Shown here: positions 1 to 5,951 of the stretch, piece by piece
Layout: each line of letters starts with the position of its first letter
Numbering within the stretch: position 1 is the first letter of the stretch
Position numbers and translations under genes: made by a program
Notes under the pieces: generated by a model
Told to the model about the DNA's origin: nothing
The model's input: the letters and a program-made list of their open reading frames with translations, nothing else
Databases searched by the model: none
NCBI GenBank assembly: GCA_030639305.1
Contig: DAOWCY010000245.1
Location: 1-9,547, forward strand
DNA length: 9,547 nt
Reading direction: 5' to 3'
From: JAGLQA01 sp023135565
GTDB taxonomy: Bacteria > Acidobacteriota > Aminicenantia > UBA2199

Positions 1-4
1 GGCG

Positions 5-150
5 ACCCTGCCGGGTGACGCCCCCATTGAATCGTTGTTGGGGGCCGCGGCACACCGCACCTTCAAAAAAGTTTGAACAAAACTTTTGTTTTAAAAAGCG
101 AGAAGCGCTCACCCGCTGCCTCTGTCGCGAAGCGGTTTATTGCCCCGAAG
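5..150 (-). repeat. intercistronic palindromic repeat module, copy A
   Basis: Read on the minus strand, this copy runs from GGGGCAATAA (near 136-145) through GCTTCGCG, GGTGAGCGC and the palindrome AACAAAAGTTTTGTT (76-90) to CCCGGCAGGG (6-15). The same blocks occur in the same order in copy B at 839-957. Substitutions in the palindrome are paired, so the 7-base arms stay complementary. Copy A carries extra hairpins not seen in copy B: CCCCCA/TGGGGG (21-26/39-44) and GCGG-CACA-CCGC (47-58). The stop codon of the membrane protein gene lies inside this module. The function is unknown. It could be a non-autonomous mobile element or an RNA-level processing or stability element. Confidence 0.7.
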
Positions 151-823
151 AGCGGCGCGGTTGGGCGGCGGAGAGGATGAGCAAAGAAATAATAGGGTCG
201 ATAATTACAGCATTCAAAAAATAAGCAAATAAAAATCCCATTACACATATCAATACCCGGATATTAGCGCCAAAACCGGCAGTAAACAATACCGATATCA
301 ACATAAATGGAACCAGGATAATTAAAAAGATTCCAAACTCTATCATCAGGTATCTCCAGGCAGCCTGCTTCAACGTCCTTAACTTCTCGCCGCTAAGAAA
401 ACTCTCTCCCCATTTCTCCAGCAGCGCGGCTGCTGCCAATAACAATTTGTCCGGGACAAAACCAACGCCTTTCTCTTTTAACCGGGCTTTGATCTCTTTC
501 AACTGCCGCCGGGAGAGGCTGCCCGGGGCCCGGGGGACAAAATCTTTCTTTTCTTTGTTTTCCAGGAAATCGCACAAAATTAGGTTCAACGCCAACTGCC
601 GCTTAGAAAACAAATACTTTTCGATCTGAGAATTCACGATGACCAGGAGAACCATGTAACCGGCAAAAAGATAATAGCTCTCTAAAGTCCGCACAAAATA
701 GAAAAACAAAAACACCGTGGCAAACAGCACCACGAAAAAATAGATCATGTAATACAAAAAATTGAAGAAAAACCTGCGAAAAGAAAAACCGACAAAAATT
801 AATACGTCTCTTAGTTCATTCAT
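137..823 (-). CDS. four-helix integral membrane protein of unknown function
   Basis: This is a 228-residue protein that I do not recognise as a named family. Hydrophobic segments lie near residues 22-44, 50-66, 160-183 and 189-218. They frame a charged, helical central region (about 67-155) rich in Lys, Arg and Glu, so the likely topology is two hairpins with a cytoplasmic middle domain. The ATG at 823 is preferred because GGAG sits 8 bases upstream (832-835). An ATG 33 bases further upstream would add residues encoded by the repeat module and would leave this ribosome site inside the gene. The gene is on the same strand as mraY but 236 bases beyond it, separated by two repeat modules, so co-transcription is possible but unproven. 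The last residues (AAQPRRSSGQ) and the stop codon run into repeat copy A, so the C-terminal tail may not be ancestral. A membrane location is well supported. The function is not known. Confidence 0.75.
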   Translation of the reverse strand: MNELRDVLIFVGFSFRRFFFNFLYYMIYFFVVLFATVFLFFYFVRTLESYYLFAGYMVLLVIVNSQIEKYLFSKRQLALNLILCDFLENKEKKDFVPRAPGSLSRRQLKEIKARLKEKGVGFVPDKLLLAAAALLEKWGESFLSGEKLRTLKQAAWRYLMIEFGIFLIILVPFMLISVLFTAGFGANIRVLICVMGFLFAYFLNAVIIDPIISLLILSAAQPRRSSGQ

Positions 824-838
824 AATCTTGTCTCCGAC

Positions 839-957
839 GGCCCTGCCGGGGGCCAAACTTTTGTAAAAGTTTGATCAAAACTTTTGATAATTGAAATCAA
901 AAGCGCTCACACGCTGCCTGCCGCGAAGCGGCTTATCGCCCCCCCGTGCGTACGGGG
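839..957 (-). repeat. intercistronic palindromic repeat module, copy B
   Basis: Read on the minus strand, this copy begins with the hairpin CCCCGT-ACGC-ACGGGG (942-957). It continues through GGGCGATAAG, the hairpin GCCGC-TTC-GCGGC (around 920-932), a GTGAGCGC block and the palindrome ATCAAAAGTTTTGAT (874-888). A second palindrome (CAAACTTTT/AAAAGTTTG, 854-873) follows, and it ends in GGCCC/GGGCC (839-843/850-854). The last hairpin stops three bases before the GGAG ribosome site of the membrane protein gene, so the module fills the gap up to that gene's translation signal. It is homologous to copy A and, at its two ends, to copy C. Confidence 0.75.
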
Positions 958-1059
958 TTGATCAAAACTTTTGATGAGTTAGAATCAAAAACGTCTCTCA
1001 TCATTCATCACTCATAATTCATAACTCAGCCCTCTTATCGCCCCCCCACGCGAGTGGGG
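958..1059 (-). repeat. intercistronic palindromic repeat module, copy C (abutting mraY stop)
   Basis: On the minus strand this copy starts with the hairpin CCCCAC-TCGC-GTGGGG (1044-1059), flush against the mraY stop codon. It continues with GGGCGATAAG and ends in TTTTTGATT and the palindrome ATCAAAAGTTTTGAT (961-975), where copy B begins. Copies B and C therefore form a head-to-tail pair. The opening hairpins of B and C differ at two stem positions on each arm but keep all six pairs (CCCCGT/ACGGGG against CCCCAC/GTGGGG), which suggests that the fold matters. The interior differs: where copy B has GCTTCGCGG-type hairpins, copy C has a 7-base tandem repeat. No U-tract follows the first hairpin, so it is not a classical terminator. 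Confidence 0.7.
994..1028 (-). repeat. five 7-base tandem repeats inside module C
   Basis: Five consecutive heptamers can be read on the minus strand: TGAGTTA, TGAATTA, TGAGTGA, TGAATGA and TGAGAGA (consensus TGARTKA). They occupy the place held by GC-rich hairpins in copies A and B. Every unit contains a TGA, so any readthrough in this frame would stop at once. It is a short tandem array that could vary in unit number by replication slippage. Confidence 0.75.
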
Positions 1060-2157
1060 CTACCTGAGCTTTAAACTGACCAAACTGATCAGGGTGAACA
1101 TGACGGCGATAATCCAGAACCGCACTACGATCTTAGGTTCGGCTATGCCCAAAAATTGGAAAGTATGATGCACGGGCGCCCGGTAAAATATGCGCCTTTT
1201 CAACAACTTGATGCCGATATAGTCTTGGATAAATACCGATAAAAACTCGATAACAAATACTCCCCCGACTATTAAAAATAAAAGCTCCTTCTTTAACAGC
1301 ACGGCGCAGGTGGCAATCAATCCACCTAAAAAAAGCGACCCGGTGTCTCCCATAAATATCTCTGCAGGATAGGTGTTAAACCATAAAAAAGCAGCCAAAG
1401 CGCCTACCAAAGCTATCAGCACGATAACCAACTCCTCCGCCCCTTTTAAATGGGGAAACAACAAATAACGGGCGGCAATGGAGTTACTTAACACATAAGC
1501 AAATACGGCATATACTAAGGCCACTAACGACACAGGAACCGTAGCCAACCCGTCTAACCCGTCGGCAAAGTTGATGGAATTGGATATGCCGATGACTACG
1601 AAAATAATAAAAGGGTAATAAAAATAACCTAAATCCAGCACCGGTTCCCTGATAAAGGGGATATACAACTTACCGGCAATTTCGGGGGGAAGAATAGTGG
1701 AACCGGGAGACAATATCAATAACCCCAGGATTAAACCGAAAAGAGCCTGGAAAAAAAGTTTGATGCCCCGGCTCATGCCGGCGTCGCTGGAGCCGCGCAC
1801 ACTCTTCAAATAATCGTCGAAAAACCCCAAAGCAGTAAACCAGAAAGAAGCAAATAAGGCGATAGTCAAGAAAGGATTTCCAAGCTTCCCCCACAAAAGC
1901 ACCGAGATCAAAAAAGAAAGAAAAATGATTACTCCGCCCATAGTGGGTGTGCCTTCTTTATTTTTTGGAGAGATGTCGCCGTAATCCCTGGTTTTGTCCC
2001 GGAAATTCAACTGGAATATGGTGCCGATTAATTTCCTGCCCAAAAATACCCCGACCAAAAACGCAGTCAACATGCTCATCAATGCCCTGAATGAGACATA
2101 GGTAAACAGCCTCTGACCGGGAAAATCACCTAATTGCTGCGTTAACCACTCGATCAT
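1060..2157 (-). CDS. mraY: phospho-N-acetylmuramoyl-pentapeptide transferase (MraY)
   Basis: MraY transfers phospho-MurNAc-pentapeptide from UDP to undecaprenyl phosphate, giving lipid I on the inner face of the membrane. The 365-residue length is typical and the protein has about ten hydrophobic segments. Family motifs seen in order are GTPTMGG (69-75), the Asp pair in FFDDYLK (D114, D115), NFADGLDGLA (196-205), FMGDTGS (268-274, with D271) and the histidine loop APVHHTFQ (327-334). In the best-known MraY proteins that loop reads PxHHHFE, so the third His and the Glu are replaced here by Thr and Gln. The start overlaps the stop of the upstream fusion gene as ATGA, and AAGGAG lies 11 bases before it (2169-2174). 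It is the last gene of the operon. A hairpin starts directly after its stop codon. The identity is secure. Confidence 0.97.
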   Translation of the reverse strand: MIEWLTQQLGDFPGQRLFTYVSFRALMSMLTAFLVGVFLGRKLIGTIFQLNFRDKTRDYGDISPKNKEGTPTMGGVIIFLSFLISVLLWGKLGNPFLTIALFASFWFTALGFFDDYLKSVRGSSDAGMSRGIKLFFQALFGLILGLLILSPGSTILPPEIAGKLYIPFIREPVLDLGYFYYPFIIFVVIGISNSINFADGLDGLATVPVSLVALVYAVFAYVLSNSIAARYLLFPHLKGAEELVIVLIALVGALAAFLWFNTYPAEIFMGDTGSLFLGGLIATCAVLLKKELLFLIVGGVFVIEFLSVFIQDYIGIKLLKRRIFYRAPVHHTFQFLGIAEPKIVVRFWIIAVMFTLISLVSLKLR

Positions 2158-5100
2158 CCTTTTTCGATCTCCTTATATATCTTTTTTATGATTGCTTTGA
2201 TGGCAAATTCCGGGGTCATGTTGTTGGAGGTGATAAGAATCTCCTGGATATGTTCCCTCACTTCATCCGCCGTCAACAAGTTCCGCCTGTAAAAATTGTA
2301 AATCAATTCCAGCAGCTCTTCCCTGATAAGCGAATTGCTGCTCAAATAGTAATCGCCCAGATAATTTATCTCTTTTTTATCTCCTATATTAGCAATCAAT
2401 TTTAAATAGGCCAATTTCTCTTCGATAGTGCATTTTTTCAACCTTATGCGCACTATTTTTTCATAATCGGCGTAATCCTTGGGCGAACTGTGCTTCGTTA
2501 AAAAATCTACTGCCGCGGACCGTACTTCATAGTAACTATCAACCAATAATTCCATTACCAATCTTTTGACTTCCGGGTTCCAGGTTTCCAGCCGGTTTAA
2601 AGAGGTCAGGGCATTCCGCCTGACAAAACCGTTTTCTGTTTTCGATGCTAAAATGCCGGTCAGGTAGTCGGCTTTACTTTGATCTTGAAATAGACCGATT
2701 AATTTGACCCCTATATTCCTGATCTCCCAGGCGGCGCTGGATATGTAAATATTGATTTTGTAGAAATAGTCTTCTTTATAGGTGTCGCTGTCTTTGGAAA
2801 CCTTTTCTAAGAACTTAAAAGGCGACAGCATGGATAAGGGAATTTTATTTTCTTTCCTGGATAATCTCCCTTTGAAAATCAGGATTTCGGTGTTCTTCAG
2901 CATCAGGGCAGAGAGAAAATAGACCGATATGCCGATAAAGGATAAAGAGACTAAGGAAACGATATTGCCTACTATTTTCGAACCGAAGCTGATCCCTTCG
3001 ATAATAAATTGCGCTTGCACTAAACCCACTACCATTAAAAATGCGGAGAACAGGGTTTTAGAAAAAGGGATAGTGATATCGCTGTATTTGATGCGGATTT
3101 CTTCCGCCGCCAGTTTCTTTTTCAGCACGATTATCCTGACCACTGAAAAAATCATGAAAGATAGCGATGTGGCCAGGGCCAGACCGGCGTAATTCAGCTT
3201 GGTGGTAACCAGGGCAAAACTCAGGGCCACATTGGTGAGCAGCATAAAGAAATTTAGGAAAACCGATGTTTTGATATCGATGCGGGCGGAAAATATGCGC
3301 ATTGTAAGGGAGTGGATGCCCCAGCCGACCAAACCGAGAGCATAAAATTTTAAAGCGAAGGCAGTGTCCGCCACCTGGCCCGGGGTGAACTTGCCCCTTT
3401 CGAAAATCAAGGATACCACCGGTTCCGCCAGGATAAACATCAAAATCGACACCGGCGTTAACAAGAAGATATTGGTTTTGATACCGTCTAAAAACAACTG
3501 TTTGGCCTTTTTTTGGTCGAAGAGGGCGATTTTGTCCGAGAACTCTTTTAAAATGACGCTGTTGATGGCCTGGGAAATGACGGCAAAGGGCAGCCTGAAG
3601 ATATTCAGGGAAAAATTGAGAAAAGTAATACAACCGGTTCTCAGCCCGGAAGCCAGGAATATGCCCACTAATTCGTTAATCCGGGAGAGGAAGACGTCTA
3701 TGGAAATGGGGCCCAACTGGGCATAGTATTTTTTATTGGCCGGGGTGCTGAAACTAATGACCGGTTTATAGGTGAATTCCACCGATTTGTGTTTGAATAT
3801 TTTCGAAACGAAGGGCAGCAGGAAAAAAATCTGCATCACCCCGCCGGCCAGGATGCCGATAGCGATAGAGTAGAGACCGCAAACGGGATGGAGCACGACG
3901 ATCCCGGCAATGGTGCCGATTGAGAAGAAAATAGCCGACGATTCGGCAATGCCGAACCAGTTAAAGGCTTTCAGGTAGGTGGTTAAAACCGAGGCGATGG
4001 TGACCAAAAAGAGGTAGGGCAGGATCAACCGGGTCATATTGATGGTGTCGGTCATCATCCCTTTGGCGGTAAAAGAAGGGAAAAGAAGTTTCAAGATCAG
4101 CGGGGCAAAGATGATGCCGGTAATCGTGGACAGCAGGGCCAGCAGCAGGGTGAAATTGGTAATGGAGGAGGCCGCTTCCCAGGTTTTTTTTCGCGAACTG
4201 CGGTGAAAGAGCCGGGAAAAAATAGGCAGGAAGGCATTCTCTAAGGCATTTTCGGCAACGATCCGCCTCATAAAATTGGAAATCGTCAGGCCCACTACAT
4301 AGATGTCCGCGGCCCGGCCGGCGCCGAAAAAAGCGCCGATCACGATATGCCTGAAAAGTCCGCCTAAGCGGGAAACCATGATACCGAGAGATGAACCTAT
4401 AATTTTAGAAGTAGTGCTTTTCTCGATATGTATTTTTTTAACTTTCTCGAAATAGCTTTTCAGCACAAAGGTTTTGTCTTCGATTTTTAGTTTATCGTCT
4501 TCCTGGATCTCGGCCCATTTCGATATAGATTCATCGTTAACGGCGGCCTTTCCTTTTACCCTCCTGGCAATGATTTTTTCCCCTTCTTTGATCATTCTAA
4601 CGTCGATCAGGACATCACCCGGCGCATCGTATAAGTTCAGGTCGCAAAACACCGAATTGCCTATGGTAGTGGAATTAAATACTAATTCGATATTTTTTTC
4701 GCTTTCTAAAGAGTGCAGGTAAAAAATCTTAACCTGTTTTTCGCCGGGTTTCTCTTTACCTTTGAGGATTTGTTCCACCTCTTTAAATATCAATTCGGAA
4801 CTGTTATGTTTTTCCAACTTGCGCAGGTTCTTTCTCATATTAAAAAGGAGGTCGCTGTCGAAGAGGGTTTTTTTTATGGCTTCCAGCAGTTTGACTTCCG
4901 GCACATATATTGTTCTTTTACTGTTCCGGTACCTTACTTCCTCGTATACGATGCCGGCGCCGCCTGCTTTTTGTACTTCCCGGGCGTTAAGTATCTGGTG
5001 GTCTCCCGGCAGGTCGATCTTGGGGATCAGGAGCGACGGGATGCCTAAAGTCGTAATCTCTTTGATGGTGCCCGCCCCGGCCCGGGAAACCACTAAGTCC

Positions 5101-5951
5101 GCGATAGAATAGATCTCATCTATGTTGTCGAAATATTCCTTAACGATTAATTTACCTTCGATCTCCGCGGGAATGCCTACTTCGTTAAAAATCCTGATAG
5201 TATCGTCATAAGCCTTATATTCTTTGGAGTAGCCCCGGCCTGTTGATAGAATTATAGTCAGGTCTTTGCCGGTCAAGCACATAGGCACCATTTCGGCCAC
5301 TGCGGTATTGATGGTTTTGGCTCCGCCGCTGCCCCCGAAAATAAAAACCACCTTGTTTTTTTCGGGGATATTGTATTTTGCTTTTATATCTTCTTCATTG
5401 CCCAATTTAATGGACTGCCTTAAAGGATAGCCCGTAAAAACCACTTTATCCTCGGGGAAGTAGTTGGCCGTTGAAGCGAAAGAAACCCCGATCCTGGCGG
5501 CAAACCGGGCAATGAACCTATTTAACCGGCCCGGCACCGCATTTTGTTCATGGATGAACACTTTGAGTTTTAGCAGCGCGGCAGCCAGCAGCACCGGCGC
5601 GGCCACATAACCGCCGCTGCCGATGATTAAATCCGGTTTGAATTTTCTTAACAGGAAAAAACTCTTCACCATGCCTGAGAAAATATAGAACAGGGCAATC
5701 AAGGTTTTGAGACTTTTTATTTTTTGGGGGATACCTTTAGATGAGACGGCCGCGAATTCGATAGGGTGGGGGATATTTTTAACGATGCGGCTTTCAGCTC
5801 CTTTCTCGGTGCCGATATAGAGGAAGGTGGAACCGGGGTATTTTTCCCGCAGGTCTTCATATATTGCAATATTGGGGTAAACATGGCCCCCTGTGCCGCC
5901 GCCTGTAAATACGAATCTCTTTTGTTCCATTTTTAGAGGTTTGTATATCAT
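2154..5951 (-). CDS. murG-murJ: MurG–FHA-like–MurJ–HEAT fusion: lipid II synthase joined to lipid II flippase
   Basis: One uninterrupted 1265-residue frame holds four parts. Residues 8-397 are a complete MurG, which adds GlcNAc to lipid I: GGGTGGH (17-23), HEQNAVPG (134-141), FGGSGGAK (205-212), SRAGAGTIKE (289-298) and DHQ (317-319). Residues 408-500 resemble a degenerate FHA fold. Residues 512-1020 are MurJ, the lipid II flippase. Its first helices keep residues matching E. coli S17, R18, R24, D39, N49 and R52 (S527, R528, R534, D549, N559, R562), all at a constant offset of 510. Residues 1060-1155 and probably beyond contain HEAT-type repeats (for example VRRNAL, YEVRSAAVDFL). The first ATG (5951) overlaps the peptidase stop as ATGA without a strong ribosome site, suggesting coupled translation. 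The ATG at 5930 (residue 8) fits the usual MurG N-terminus and is an alternative. The domain identities are strong. That the four parts act as one protein is inferred from the continuous frame. Confidence 0.93.
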   Translation of the reverse strand: MIYKPLKMEQKRFVFTGGGTGGHVYPNIAIYEDLREKYPGSTFLYIGTEKGAESRIVKNIPHPIEFAAVSSKGIPQKIKSLKTLIALFYIFSGMVKSFFLLRKFKPDLIIGSGGYVAAPVLLAAALLKLKVFIHEQNAVPGRLNRFIARFAARIGVSFASTANYFPEDKVVFTGYPLRQSIKLGNEEDIKAKYNIPEKNKVVFIFGGSGGAKTINTAVAEMVPMCLTGKDLTIILSTGRGYSKEYKAYDDTIRIFNEVGIPAEIEGKLIVKEYFDNIDEIYSIADLVVSRAGAGTIKEITTLGIPSLLIPKIDLPGDHQILNAREVQKAGGAGIVYEEVRYRNSKRTIYVPEVKLLEAIKKTLFDSDLLFNMRKNLRKLEKHNSSELIFKEVEQILKGKEKPGEKQVKIFYLHSLESEKNIELVFNSTTIGNSVFCDLNLYDAPGDVLIDVRMIKEGEKIIARRVKGKAAVNDESISKWAEIQEDDKLKIEDKTFVLKSYFEKVKKIHIEKSTTSKIIGSSLGIMVSRLGGLFRHIVIGAFFGAGRAADIYVVGLTISNFMRRIVAENALENAFLPIFSRLFHRSSRKKTWEAASSITNFTLLLALLSTITGIIFAPLILKLLFPSFTAKGMMTDTINMTRLILPYLFLVTIASVLTTYLKAFNWFGIAESSAIFFSIGTIAGIVVLHPVCGLYSIAIGILAGGVMQIFFLLPFVSKIFKHKSVEFTYKPVISFSTPANKKYYAQLGPISIDVFLSRINELVGIFLASGLRTGCITFLNFSLNIFRLPFAVISQAINSVILKEFSDKIALFDQKKAKQLFLDGIKTNIFLLTPVSILMFILAEPVVSLIFERGKFTPGQVADTAFALKFYALGLVGWGIHSLTMRIFSARIDIKTSVFLNFFMLLTNVALSFALVTTKLNYAGLALATSLSFMIFSVVRIIVLKKKLAAEEIRIKYSDITIPFSKTLFSAFLMVVGLVQAQFIIEGISFGSKIVGNIVSLVSLSFIGISVYFLSALMLKNTEILIFKGRLSRKENKIPLSMLSPFKFLEKVSKDSDTYKEDYFYKINIYISSAAWEIRNIGVKLIGLFQDQSKADYLTGILASKTENGFVRRNALTSLNRLETWNPEVKRLVMELLVDSYYEVRSAAVDFLTKHSSPKDYADYEKIVRIRLKKCTIEEKLAYLKLIANIGDKKEINYLGDYYLSSNSLIREELLELIYNFYRRNLLTADEVREHIQEILITSNNMTPEFAIKAIIKKIYKEIEKG
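2157..2774 (-). other. C-terminal HEAT-type helical repeat region of the fusion
   Basis: This covers residues 1060-1265 of the fusion, after the last MurJ membrane helix (about residue 1018). At least three helices carry the HEAT/armadillo-type pattern of a hydrophobic face with a conserved VR: WEIRNIGVKLIGLF (1075-1088), FVRRNALTSLNRL (1109-1121) and YEVRSAAVDFLTK (1141-1153). The helical remainder (1160-1265) is less regular. The region has no membrane segments and should lie in the cytoplasm as a protein-binding scaffold. No enzyme motif is visible. Confidence 0.6.
4452..4730 (-). other. degenerate FHA-like domain between MurG and MurJ
   Basis: This covers residues 408-500 of the fusion protein. 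The strand pattern fits a forkhead-associated domain: TTIGNS followed by DLNL resembles the usual TIGR…DIxL, and VNDESI…LKIEDKTFVLK resembles VNGxxI…GDxIxIGxxxF. The Asn of the VN motif remains. The GR arginine, the SxxH pair and the GD of the later loop are replaced or missing. These residues normally contact phosphothreonine, so phosphopeptide binding in the standard way looks unlikely. A structural or protein-docking role is more plausible. The assignment comes from reading the pattern by eye. Confidence 0.55.

Noticed and set aside
15..224. plus-strand reading frame of 69 codons
   Set aside because: It runs through repeat module A and the antisense of the membrane protein gene, has no ribosome site or recognisable motif, and has a composition typical of repeat DNA.
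824..856. upstream ATG for the membrane protein
   Set aside because: It would encode residues from the repeat module and bypass the well-placed GGAG before the ATG at 823.
958..1059. CRISPR-like array or intrinsic terminator after mraY
   Set aside because: The heptamers have no spacers, and the hairpin after the stop is followed by GGGCGATAAG rather than a U-tract.
3058..3633. 191-codon minus-strand frame inside the MurJ part
   Set aside because: It is an out-of-frame shadow of the fusion gene, with His/Pro/Gly-rich composition and no domain, and the other frame is clearly MurJ.
4700..4790. frameshift or lost stop between separate murG and murJ genes
   Set aside because: The joint is a continuous frame carrying an ordered FHA-like domain, and no ribosome site or MurJ start codon is evident before the first MurJ helix. 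A sequencing error cannot be fully excluded.
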